NCBI RefSeq assembly: GCF_030464885.1
Contig: NZ_JALPRJ010000017.1
Span: 1 to 64,000 of the forward strand
Direction: 5' to 3'
Length of the DNA: 64,000 nt
Source: Caballeronia sp. SEWSISQ10-4 2
GTDB lineage: Bacteria; Pseudomonadota; Gammaproteobacteria; Burkholderiales; Burkholderiaceae
Shown here one piece after another: positions 18,946 to 27,452 of the stretch. Under the pieces are notes generated by a model. It did not search any database, was not told the origin of the DNA, and worked only from the letters and a program-made list of their open reading frames with translations. The position numbers were made by a program, and so were the translations under genes. The number at the start of each line of letters is the position of its first letter. The stretch's first letter is position 1.

Positions 18946-19340
18946 TCAGTTCATGACGCAGGTCGCGTTGCCACTTATCCCCATCTTGTGTTCGACCGAG
19001 TCGCAGCGTACAGCATTGCGCACGACCGGTTCGCCTGGTCATCCGGCAGCCACTTGAGAACAAGGAACAATGAGATCCCTTTCGAGCCGGCCGGTGCATC
19101 CGGCAATCGGGCGAGCACGAAGTGCACGATATTGTCGGTCAGGTCGTGTTCGCCGCCCGATATGAGGATCTTCGTGCCGGAAATCCGGTAACCGCTGTCT
19201 TCGGCCATCTCGGCACGTGTTCTCAGCAGGCCGAGATCGGAGCCGCAATGCTCCTCGGTCAGACACTTCGTGCCCGCCCTCTTCCGTCGGGATGGCTTGC
19301 AGAGAAGCATAAGGTCTCGCCTCAGTTCGACCACTCCAAC
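18946..19340 (-). pseudogene. Decayed acyl-CoA dehydrogenase fragment
   Basis: One frame gives CLTEEHCGSDLGLLRTRAE, then YRISGTKILISGGEHDLTDN and ARLPDAPAGSKGISLFLV. This is the middle (FAD/substrate) domain of a fatty-acyl-CoA dehydrogenase of the large AcdB-like type. After about 19040 the match continues in another frame as NAVRCDSVEHKMGISGNATCVMN, then stops. The gene therefore has a frameshift, an early stop and no N- or C-terminal domain. It lies convergent to the thioesterase gene. It may once have supplied the oxidation step missing from the adjacent pathway. Confidence 0.8.
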
Positions 19341-19547
19341 CGCGTCCTTGTACCTCTACCCTGCGCCAGCTCCAAACCGATTGCCTTGATAACCCCGAGT
19401 CCCCTTCGAAAAACGTGACGGGGGTCCAGTCCTGGTACGGGTCAACGACCGGTTCGCCTGCATTCCCTGCCCCCTCTTTCTTACCGTGTGTGCCGGAGCA
19501 CGGGTGGCCCGCGCGCAACCCACCCCGTCTCGCCCCGGGGGCGGCAT

Positions 19548-19574
19548 GCCGTGATAAGTCCGGTTATCACCGCC
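19548..19574. repeat. Dispersed palindrome, copy 1
   Basis: GTGATAA (19551-19557) and TTATCAC (19564-19570) form a hairpin with a six-base loop. The surrounding 27 bases match the 35633-35660 palindrome at 22 positions. No T-run follows on either strand, so it is not a standard terminator. Confidence 0.6.
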
Positions 19575-20072
19575 ACACTGGCTGTACGCCCCCGGCGGCC
19601 ACGCTCGGACACGGACTGGCAGGTCCCGTCCGGTCAGGCTGGCTGGCCGGGTCGCCCCGCGTCGTAGCCGTTTCTGGGGTCCAACGGTCTTCCGCAAGTC
19701 CAAAGCGGGCGGCAGGTTCTCGGCCTTTGCTGCCATTGGGACGGGCCGGGTTCTACGTCAGCAATGTGACGGATTGCTGACGGTGGCGGCATCGTGCAGT
19801 CGGACGGCAGCTTACTGCATCAGCGAACTCACACTCCCGACCCAATGCCGCCGTTTCCTTGTTCGCTACGTCAACGTCTCTTACCGAGGACAGCGGTCAT
19901 TCAGCGTCAGGCGATCTGACAAAAGCACCGCGAACAAAACCTCTCGACATAACAGCACGGAAATGACGTTCGGTCGTTATCCCGACTGCCCCTTGAATCC
20001 TCGACCCTCCCGTAACGAACGCTCCTAGCATGTGCGCGATTAGCGTCGTTGCATCGCTCGCGTGTTTTATAG

Positions 20073-20088
20073 TATTATGATCGTAATA
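20073..20088. promoter_or_regulatory. Palindromic operator candidate before the MATE gene
   Basis: TATTATGATCGTAATA is a 16-base palindrome with one mismatched pair per half-site comparison, centred on GATC. It lies just before the MATE reading frame. The nearest candidate binder is the TetR regulator at 22560-23162. Confidence 0.45.
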
Positions 20089-20093
20089 TAAAG

Positions 20094-21575
20094 ATGACCA
20101 ACGACATTACGGCCCGCGGGACATCGATCCAAGGGCAGTCGGGACAATCCAATGAGGGAGAGCCAAAATTGACGACTCAGAATGAGCGCGAGGCCGCGAA
20201 GCTCCGAACGCGTGAAGCGATGCTGCACGGACCGATCTTCGCAACGATGATGCGCATGGCACTTCCAACGATCGGTGTCCTCGTCGCGCAAACACTTGTT
20301 AACGTTGCCGAGACGTACTACGTGTCGTTTCTAGGCAAGCCGGCATTGGTCGGCGTCGCGTTGGTGTTTCCCATCTGGATGCTCATGACAATGATGGCTG
20401 CCGGAGGGATTGGTGGCGGAGTCGCTTCGGCAGTCGCACGGGCCGCTGGTGCGGGAAGGCATGGCGACGCCAACTCTCTAGTCGTGCATGCGGTCGTTAT
20501 TGCGATTGCCTTCGGCCTAGCATTTTCGATCCTCACGATCGGAATGGGCTCCCGCCTCTACAGCGCGTTAGGAGGGACTGGCGAGGCGCTCCAATCTGCG
20601 AAGACTTATTCGACTTTCGTCTTCCTCGCAGCCATCCCAATATGGATTGTCAACCTCCTGTCGGCCGCGCTTCGGGGAATCGGCAATGTCCGGGTGCCGG
20701 CGATGGTGACGTTCATCGGTACAGCCATTCTGGTACCGCTGTCACCTCTGCTCATTTTCGGGATTGGCCCGTTTCACGGCTTTGGCCTCGCAGGGGCTGG
20801 CATAGCCGTCAGCCTCTACTATTGGGTAGCTGCAGCCGCTCTGTTGCGATACATGGCCAGCGGACGGTCTAGTTTGCGTCTTTCACTTGAATCCCTTAGA
20901 TGGCCGTTGTTCCGCGACATCCTCAAGGTCGGGGTGTTGGCTGCGCTCGGCACCATTCAGTTGAATGTCATGGTGCTACTTGTCACCGGAGCAGTGGGCA
21001 AGTTCGGTATCGACGCGATCGGAGGGTATGGGACTGCATCCAGGCTTGACTACGTCCTCATTCCTGTCCTATTCGGAATCGGAACCGCAATCCTGACAAT
21101 GGTCGGCACTAATGTAGGTGCTGGACAAGTTGCGAGAGCGAGGAAGATTGCTTGGATTGGAGTCGCTGCCAGCGTCGCCATCACAGAGGCGGTGGGCCTT
21201 TTCGTCGCGATCTTTCCCGGCCAGTGGATCGGCCTGTTTTCGCATGATGCGGCAATCATGGAGACGGGTTCGCTCTATCTGCATGTCGTTGCGCCCTTCT
21301 ATGCCGCTAACGGAATCGTCTTCGCCCTTGGCTTCGCGGCGCAGGGCAGCGGTCATATGTGGCGAATCTTTTTTGCGGGCACGGCGCGCCTATTGATCGC
21401 GGCCGGTGGCGGATGGATGGCCGTCGTCGTCTTCGGCCTACCTCAAGCAGACCTGTTCGCCGTCGTCGCGGCCGCAATGATTATTGCCGCGGCCATATGC
21501 GTGGCCACAGAACTATCGGGTGCCATGTGGCCCCGTCCTGTCAGCCACACTGGATCCGCAGTTAGCGCGTCGTAA
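20094..21575 (+). CDS. MATE-family multidrug/Na+ antiporter
   Basis: This is a cation-coupled exporter in the inner membrane. The 493-residue frame has 12 helices in two pseudo-symmetric halves, with MATE signatures MALPTIGVLVAQTLVNVAETYYVSFLG at the start of half one (given in part) and GYGTASRLDYVLIPVLFGIGTA in half two. ATG 20094 has only a weak ribosome site. An in-frame TTG at 20169 has AGGGAGAG six to eight bases upstream and still leaves all helices intact, so the true protein may be 468 residues. It begins a rightward cluster with a metallo-hydrolase, TetR, SDR and amidase, suggesting export or detoxification of a compound those enzymes modify. Confidence 0.92.
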   Translation: MTNDITARGTSIQGQSGQSNEGEPKLTTQNEREAAKLRTREAMLHGPIFATMMRMALPTIGVLVAQTLVNVAETYYVSFLGKPALVGVALVFPIWMLMTMMAAGGIGGGVASAVARAAGAGRHGDANSLVVHAVVIAIAFGLAFSILTIGMGSRLYSALGGTGEALQSAKTYSTFVFLAAIPIWIVNLLSAALRGIGNVRVPAMVTFIGTAILVPLSPLLIFGIGPFHGFGLAGAGIAVSLYYWVAAAALLRYMASGRSSLRLSLESLRWPLFRDILKVGVLAALGTIQLNVMVLLVTGAVGKFGIDAIGGYGTASRLDYVLIPVLFGIGTAILTMVGTNVGAGQVARARKIAWIGVAASVAITEAVGLFVAIFPGQWIGLFSHDAAIMETGSLYLHVVAPFYAANGIVFALGFAAQGSGHMWRIFFAGTARLLIAAGGGWMAVVVFGLPQADLFAVVAAAMIIAAAICVATELSGAMWPRPVSHTGSAVSAS

Positions 21576-21636
21576 CGGTCGCTACTTATCCGGGTTGCGA
21601 GCAACTTTGCACTCCAAACAGAAGGGAAAGCCAACA

Positions 21637-22524
21637 ATGAAAACGACTGGCGGGACAAGCTGGCAGATCGGACAAGTAACAGTAACGCGCATCGAGGAAC
21701 TGCATGGGCCGAGCTTTCGGCCGGAAGATTTGTTTGCCACCTGGGACCCTGCGGTACTCGAAGAGCACGGCCATTGGATGTCTCCCAATTTCTATCAGCA
21801 ATCGACCAATCAGGTCATCATGTCGGTGCACTCTTGGCTGATACGGACGCCCCAGCATACGATTTTGGTCGACACGTGTTGTGGCAACGGCAAGAACCGA
21901 CCCGGGTCACCACACTTCCATCAGCTGAACGCGCCTTACCTCGATCGACTTCGGAGTGTAGGTGTCGAACCAGAAGAGGTCGACTATGTCCTTTGTACTC
22001 ATCTCCATGTCGACCACGTCGGCTGGAATACCCGTCTGCTTGACGGGCGGTGGGTACCGACATTTCCTAACGCGAAGTATGTATTTTCGCGCGAAGAACT
22101 AGACTTCTGGGATCCCTCAAAAAATGCCTACCTCCCGGAAGAGCCTCGCAATGTCTTCACCGACTCCGTTCTTCCAGTCATCGCGGCTCAGCAGGATCAT
22201 GTGGTGAGCATGACAGATCAGCTGAGCGACACTCTCTTGATTGAACCGACCCCTGGTCATTCTCCCGGCCACATCATGCTGCGCCTGATCAGCGGGCAAG
22301 ACGAGGGAGTCTTCATCGGCGACGTGATGCACCATCCGATACAAATCTATCGACCGGATTGGAACAGCCAGTTCTGCATGAACCCCGAACAGGCGGTGAC
22401 TTCGCGCATGCGCGTCCTCAACGATTGCGCTGAGCGAAACTCCTTGATGTTTCCGGCGCATTTCGGTGCGCCGCACGCTGGACGGATCCGCAACAATGGT
22501 AAAGGGTTTTCATTTGACTTTTGA
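21637..22524 (+). CDS. Metallo-beta-lactamase-fold hydrolase
   Basis: The 295-residue protein carries the binuclear zinc motif THLHVDHVGW (H122, H124, D126, H127). It also has a later histidine in PTPGHSPGH and the bridging aspartate in GDVMHHP. The fold family includes lactonases, glyoxalases and aryl-ester hydrolases; the long insert around the motif resembles the quorum-quenching lactonase/MBL group, but the substrate is not determined. ATG 21637 follows an AAGGGAAAG stretch. It starts 61 bases after the MATE gene and is probably cotranscribed. Confidence 0.9.
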   Translation: MKTTGGTSWQIGQVTVTRIEELHGPSFRPEDLFATWDPAVLEEHGHWMSPNFYQQSTNQVIMSVHSWLIRTPQHTILVDTCCGNGKNRPGSPHFHQLNAPYLDRLRSVGVEPEEVDYVLCTHLHVDHVGWNTRLLDGRWVPTFPNAKYVFSREELDFWDPSKNAYLPEEPRNVFTDSVLPVIAAQQDHVVSMTDQLSDTLLIEPTPGHSPGHIMLRLISGQDEGVFIGDVMHHPIQIYRPDWNSQFCMNPEQAVTSRMRVLNDCAERNSLMFPAHFGAPHAGRIRNNGKGFSFDF

Positions 22525-22559
22525 CGGCGGCTTCGCCAGGTAAGGATCAAGGACCATTC

Positions 22560-23162
22560 ATGCGCTACGCAAAAGGGCATAAAGACGATACGCATAATCA
22601 CATCGTCAAGATCGCTGCTCAGATCTTCCGCGAAGAAGGAATTGAGAAAGTCGGTGTTGCCGCCGTGATGCAGCGCGCCGGCCTGACCGTGGGTGGCTTT
22701 TACAGCCACTTCACGTCGAAGGAAGAGTTAGTCGGAGAGGCTATTGGAAGTGCTGCTGACGAAACCTTGCGCCGCATCTTCGACAATTCGGACGACGGCA
22801 GTAAAACCAGCCTGAAATTGATTGTGGAACGCTATTTAAGCGTTGCACATCGAGACAATCCGGGAACCGGTTGTGTTGTGGCGGCGCTCGCATCGGAACT
22901 AAAGAATCGCCCGGAAGAAACGCGCGCGACCGTTACCGAGAAGACTACTGAAGCTATCGAGTGTATTGCGAATCGTCTTTCTTCCGAGGCCAGCGTGAAG
23001 GCACGAATGAGGGCCGCCGGCGCCATCTGGGCTGTGATGGTCGGAACGCTGCAACTTTCTCGCATCGTTCCAGATAAGGAATTGTCGACACAGATCCTGA
23101 AGGATGGCATTGCGAACGCGCTGAAGATTGCCTCTGAGATGGAAAAGTCGAACACCAAGTAA
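22560..23162 (+). CDS. TetR/AcrR-family transcriptional regulator
   Basis: The 200-residue protein has a TetR HTH ending in GGFYSHFTSKEELVGEAI and a C-terminal ligand domain of AcrR type with a conserved GTGCVVAAL segment. It starts with ATG 22560, with AGGA seven bases upstream, 35 bases after the hydrolase. It likely represses the MATE-to-amidase cluster through the palindrome at 20073-20088; this link is inferred from position only. Confidence 0.92.
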   Translation: MRYAKGHKDDTHNHIVKIAAQIFREEGIEKVGVAAVMQRAGLTVGGFYSHFTSKEELVGEAIGSAADETLRRIFDNSDDGSKTSLKLIVERYLSVAHRDNPGTGCVVAALASELKNRPEETRATVTEKTTEAIECIANRLSSEASVKARMRAAGAIWAVMVGTLQLSRIVPDKELSTQILKDGIANALKIASEMEKSNTK

Positions 23163-23211
23163 CGCCCTGAACGGGCAATCCTGACAACCACCAACCTCAA
23201 AAGTGATCGAC

Positions 23212-23928
23212 ATGGATATTCAAGGCAAAACTGTCCTCGTGACTGGCGCCAACCGCGGCATAGGTGCGGCGCTCGTCCGCGCATTTCTCAAGCATGGAGC
23301 GGGCAAGATATACGCAGGTGTGCGCGATCTCTCGGCCATGCCTGACTTCAATGACGGCAGGGTTTCAGTTGTTCAACTCGATATCACGAAGCCCGACGAT
23401 GTTTCCGCCGCTGCCCAAAAGCTCGGCGAAATTGATGTTCTGGTCAACAATGCCGGCGTCATGACCGGCAGCGATATCTTGTCCGCAACTTCGGCTCAAC
23501 TGGCAGCAGATATGGATGTCAACTACTACGGCACGGTTCGCGTGGTGCAGGCTTTCGCGCCCTTGATAGAGAAAAGCGGTGGTGGAGTCATCGCCAATGT
23601 CATTAGCGTTCTTGGGTTGGCTCCCATGAGTTACGCCGCCGGATATTCAATCTCAAAAGCGGCGCTGCTGTCGGCGACTCAGGCGGCACGGGCAAGCTTG
23701 AAGTCAAAGAAAATTAAAGTCGTCGGCATTTTTCCAGGCCCCATTGACACGCAGATGGCATCTCGCTTGCCAATCGAAAAAACTTCGCCGGATGTCGCTG
23801 CCGAAGAGATTCTGAAAGGCCTTATCGAGGATCAAGAAGATATTTATCCCGATCCTGTTTCAAAGCAGGTGTCCGGGATTTGGAGCAGTAATCCAAAAGG
23901 GCTGGAGCATCATTTTGCAACGATGTAA
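23212..23928 (+). CDS. Short-chain dehydrogenase/reductase (SDR)
   Basis: This is a classical NAD(P)-dependent oxidoreductase of 238 residues. The nucleotide motif TGANRGIG lies at residues 11-18, NNAG follows the beta-4 strand, and the catalytic serine and YSISK motif are in place. ATG 23212 is used; GTG 23203 is in frame. It lies between the TetR and amidase genes. The substrate is unknown. Confidence 0.92.
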   Translation: MDIQGKTVLVTGANRGIGAALVRAFLKHGAGKIYAGVRDLSAMPDFNDGRVSVVQLDITKPDDVSAAAQKLGEIDVLVNNAGVMTGSDILSATSAQLAADMDVNYYGTVRVVQAFAPLIEKSGGGVIANVISVLGLAPMSYAAGYSISKAALLSATQAARASLKSKKIKVVGIFPGPIDTQMASRLPIEKTSPDVAAEEILKGLIEDQEDIYPDPVSKQVSGIWSSNPKGLEHHFATM

Positions 23929-24014
23929 GGCCTGAATGGCTTCGGCGGGCGCGCGACTGCGATGGCGCTGCAGCCGTGTAGGGAAACAGCACAAATCAAA
24001 TTGCGGGCAGAAAT

Positions 24015-25436
24015 ATGCATACTCAGCTTCACGATCTTGGCCTCGTTGCGGCAGCCGAAGCCATCAGAAACGGCGAAATCTCGTCAGAGTCTTATGTTAC
24101 GCACCTGGTTGAGCGCTCAAAGGAGTTTTCCAGTCTAAATGCGTTCATTACGATTGATGAACCCCGGCTGCTAGAGAGTGCTCGGGCTGCGGATTTGACG
24201 CGACCAAAAGAGCCGGCAGCCCTTTGGGGCGTTCCGATTGCTGTCAAGGATAGCTATCTGACGCGGGGCATTAAGTCCTCGCTTGGCACCGGTATATTGA
24301 GCGACTACGTGCCAAGTCGGGAAGCCGACGTGGTGAGAACATTAAAAAAAGCCGGAGCACTGGTTTTTGGCAAGAACAATCTCGAGGAGATGTCCTTCGG
24401 CCTGACCGGCAAGAATTTTCACTACGGTCAGGTGAGGAATCCTTATGATGGTTTTCGTGTAACGGGCGGCTCTTCTTCGGGAGGCGCTGCTTCGGTAAGT
24501 GCGCGGATCGTCCCTGCCGCATTGGGGGGAGACACGATTGGTTCGATTCGCGTTCCAGCTGCACTATGTGGGGTCGTGGGCTTCAAGCCAACTCTCGACA
24601 GATGGCCGGGTTCTGGCGCAGCACCGATTGCGGAGCATCTTGATGTGGTGGGGGTGCTTGCACGAAATGTCGAGGATTGTGCCATCCTCGACGCCATTGT
24701 CACCGGTAGTCCGAGAACGTCAGAGCAGGCGCGGTCGGATCTTAAGAATGTGAGGCTTGCCTACGCGCCTAAACAATATCTGGAAGATGCGGACCCTGAA
24801 GTGGTCAACGCCTTCAATGAGACTCTGCGTCAGTTAAAAGATGCTGGTGCGGAAATCGTCGAAATCGATCTAGGCGCAGAGTTTATCCCTCTCGCGCAGC
24901 AGACGACGTTTGGGATTTTCTTTCACGAGACCAAGCCAAGTATCTCCAGGTTCCTCACCGATTACCAGATTCCGGCTTCCTTCGAAGAAATCTATGAAGG
25001 CTTGCACCCCGGCATCAAGGCGGGATGGGAACACTTTGCTTTGCCGGCCGGCGGCGGTTATCTACCCGAAGGCGACTACCAAAAAGTCCTCGCGCAAGCT
25101 CGCCCAGAGCTGCAACGTCGCTTTCGGCAGGGTTTTGCCCAAGCTCCATTTCTGCTATTTCCTACAACACCCTGCGCCGCGCCTTTGATCGATTCGCAAT
25201 TTAAATTTACGGTTGCGGGAAAAGAAGTGACCGATCTCTTCCTGGCTAACAACACCGTCCCATCGAGTGGCGCGGGTTTGCCCGGGATCAGCATTCCGAT
25301 GAGTTTGACGGGCAATCAACTTCCGCTTGGGCTTGAAGTCGCTGCGGATGCAGGGCAGGACATGAAGCTCCTGGATGTTGCACAGCGCATCCAGGCCGTC
25401 CTGGGGCATATTCCTGGGCCAAAAGGATTTGCCTGA
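24015..25436 (+). CDS. Amidase signature family hydrolase
   Basis: The 473-residue enzyme has the Ser-cisSer-Lys triad of the amidase signature family: lysine in PIAVKDSY (K78), the serine-rich GGSSSGGAAS (residues 151-160) and the nucleophile region GGDTIGSIRVPAA (S177). The usual GTDTGG is changed to GGDTIG. Relatives hydrolyse indoleacetamide, mandelamide, nylon oligomers or aryl amides, so the natural amide cannot be named. It follows the SDR gene by 86 bases and ends the cluster just before an IS110 element. Confidence 0.93.
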   Translation: MHTQLHDLGLVAAAEAIRNGEISSESYVTHLVERSKEFSSLNAFITIDEPRLLESARAADLTRPKEPAALWGVPIAVKDSYLTRGIKSSLGTGILSDYVPSREADVVRTLKKAGALVFGKNNLEEMSFGLTGKNFHYGQVRNPYDGFRVTGGSSSGGAASVSARIVPAALGGDTIGSIRVPAALCGVVGFKPTLDRWPGSGAAPIAEHLDVVGVLARNVEDCAILDAIVTGSPRTSEQARSDLKNVRLAYAPKQYLEDADPEVVNAFNETLRQLKDAGAEIVEIDLGAEFIPLAQQTTFGIFFHETKPSISRFLTDYQIPASFEEIYEGLHPGIKAGWEHFALPAGGGYLPEGDYQKVLAQARPELQRRFRQGFAQAPFLLFPTTPCAAPLIDSQFKFTVAGKEVTDLFLANNTVPSSGAGLPGISIPMSLTGNQLPLGLEVAADAGQDMKLLDVAQRIQAVLGHIPGPKGFA

Positions 25437-25752
25437 GCGACCGGCTGGGGTTGCGGGCCGCGTTAGTGCGGCCTGCCAGGTTCGTCGGTCCGTCGCGTAG
25501 ACAAGTAAACTGCTGCCGACCACAAGAAGACCGGCCATGCCGTATCTCGATGGCTCGACGCCTTGAGCATGCGAGTAGGTCCGCCTGGTTGAAAAAAACC
25601 GGATGCATCGCTTTTTTAAGCATAGCGGTCGTTTGGATGATGCTTCGTTCGTACCAACGAATGATGATCATGTAGCCGGCCTCCTCGCCGCGGTTATGCG
25701 ACGAGGGTTAAAGTCAGTTTGCGAAACGCACTTTGACCCTGCGGAGACCGAC
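25437..25752. other. Left flank of the IS110-type element (non-coding)
   Basis: This 316-base stretch holds no gene. Close to the transposase it has a strong hairpin: AGGGTTAAAG (25704-25713) pairs with CTTTGACCCT (25731-25740), with an inner GTTTGCGAAAC stem. IS110-family elements carry structured non-coding ends that specify a guide ('bridge') RNA on one side of the transposase gene. This hairpin is a candidate terminal structure. The left border was not located. Confidence 0.45.
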
Positions 25753-26766
25753 ATGAACTATTGTGGCATAGACCTGCATTCGAACAACTGCGTGGTGATC
25801 GTCAGCGACGAGAACGACCGGATCGTGTACCAGAAACGCCTGCCAAACGAGCTCGCGCAGATTGCGGCGGCGCTTGAGCCGTACCGGCACGAACTGGTGG
25901 GTGTGGTCGTCGAGAGTACGTACAACTGGTACTGGCTGGTGGATGGACTGATGGATTCAGGTTACCGGGTACACCTGGCCCATCCCGCTGCCATCAGGAA
26001 ATACGACGGACTTAAACACAGCGGAGATTTCGCCGATGCGGCCTATTTGGCGCAACTGCTGAGGCTCGGCTTGCTGCCCGAGGGCTATGTCTATCCGCGC
26101 GAGGAACGCGGCGCACGCGACCTGGCACGCAAGCGCAAGCAACTGGTGCGCTATCGCACAGCGCAAATCCTTTCAATCGAGGGGATCCTGATGCGGCAGA
26201 CGGGCAGCAGAATGAGTGGCGAGACAGTCAAACGGCTGACGGCGGAACAGGTCGACGAATTTGCATTTACGCCCGATGTCATGCTGGCCGTGGAGGCCAA
26301 CCGTGCGATCAGCCAGGCGCTGGGCCAGCAGATTGAAGCGCTGGAGAAGCGATTGAGGGAACGCGTGAGTCTGCGTGCCGAGTACCACCTGCTCAGGACG
26401 GTGCCGGGTATCGGCGACACGCTCGCGACCACGATCATGCTCGAGACCGGATCGATCAGCCGCTTTGCCCAAGTGGGCAACTTCAGTTCCTACTGTCGCT
26501 GTGTTGACAGCCTGAGGGAGAGTAACGGCAGGAAGAAGGGTGAAGGCAATACCAGGAACGGCAACAAGTATCTCGCGTGGGCGTTTGTCGAGGCAGCGAA
26601 CTTCGCAATGCGTTACTGCCCGCAGGCCAGAAGCTTTTACAATCGCAAGAAGAGCAGGACGAACCGCGTCCTGGCAATCAAGGCTCTGGCACACAAGCTT
26701 GCGCGGGCGTGCTACCACATGCTGCGAGACCAGAAGCCCTTCGATGTGCACTTGTGTTTCGGGTAA
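25753..26766 (+). CDS. IS110-family transposase
   Basis: The 337-residue protein has the N-terminal RuvC-like DEDD domain (YCGIDLHSNNCVVIV; the acidic residue after VVVESTYNWYWL; SGDFADAAYLAQLLRLG). The C-terminal transposase_20 domain has the serine-containing catalytic region (LRTVPGIGDTLATTIMLE and NFSSYCRCV). It appears full length, so the element may be active. A possible defect is at the usual 'GL.P' position, which reads YCRCVDSLRESNGRKKGEG. IS110 enzymes insert without classical terminal inverted repeats and use an RNA guide. Confidence 0.9.
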   Translation: MNYCGIDLHSNNCVVIVSDENDRIVYQKRLPNELAQIAAALEPYRHELVGVVVESTYNWYWLVDGLMDSGYRVHLAHPAAIRKYDGLKHSGDFADAAYLAQLLRLGLLPEGYVYPREERGARDLARKRKQLVRYRTAQILSIEGILMRQTGSRMSGETVKRLTAEQVDEFAFTPDVMLAVEANRAISQALGQQIEALEKRLRERVSLRAEYHLLRTVPGIGDTLATTIMLETGSISRFAQVGNFSSYCRCVDSLRESNGRKKGEGNTRNGNKYLAWAFVEAANFAMRYCPQARSFYNRKKSRTNRVLAIKALAHKLARACYHMLRDQKPFDVHLCFG

Positions 26767-27452
26767 CGGTTTGGCCAGGGGCGACGAGCCAGGACAAGGG
26801 ACTGGTGTGAAGCCACCCGAATGATTTGGACGCCGCCCTTGCGCCATCTGAACGAACGCAGAACGCTGAATCGCCCAGGCTGTGAGCCATCAAAGGACTG
26901 GTGTCGTTGTTATGACGATAGCCACAGGGAATGCAAACACCCCCTGGACACGGACTGGCACCAAAGTTTCTCTGGGGCGGCGACTGCCGCCAGGGCAGTC
27001 GCGGAGTATTGCCACTGCTTGATCCCGACGGGTGTCTGGTGCGATTCGGTTCGCAACCAACGAGTGAGAAAACGGACGCGGTTAATGTTTGCACGAATGA
27101 AGATGGCGCGCTGTAGTCGCTGTGAATTGGACGCAACTGTTTGCGGCGTACTTCTTTTATCCTTGACTCCGGCCGGCTAATGGGTGTCCCTTGATGGCCG
27201 AGAGCACCAGTTCCGTGGACGTTCCACGTAGCCGACATTTCAGTAGTCAACGGCAGCTTTCCGACGAGGTGGGTGAATGCGTACTGCCGGCCAAAACCCG
27301 TCATTCAGTATGAGGAAATCGTCAGTCATAGGGCATCCGGTTCATGCCGGATAACTGCCGTTCAAGACCGGAAAGCTTGCTATAGAAGTTGGCAGGCCAC
27401 ACGACCATGAGAGAATTCTTGCTCTTGCACATGTTCGCATCCTCGTCGCCTC
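26767..27452. other. Right flank of the IS110-type element and spacer
   Basis: No protein gene is convincing here. The first about 400 bases are rich in potential stems, for example around 26976-27005 where GGCGGCGACTGCCGCC folds on itself. GGACTGGTGT occurs twice, about 95 bases apart, near 26801 and 26895. In IS1111-type members of the family the guide RNA lies on this side. The rest up to the helicase gene shows no feature. Confidence 0.4.

Larger units (their letters stand above)
19341..20093. other. Gene-free GC-rich stretch
   Basis: No recognisable protein or RNA gene is visible. The stretch contains an inverted repeat at 19551-19570 that closely matches one at 35634-35659, and ends with the control region of the MATE gene. 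It probably marks a rearrangement junction after the dehydrogenase decayed. Confidence 0.45.

Noticed and set aside
19607..26960. 15-base word GGACACGGACTGGCA at 19607-19621 and 26946-26960
   Set aside because: A match of this length is expected by chance in a GC-rich 64-kb window, and the flanks do not match.
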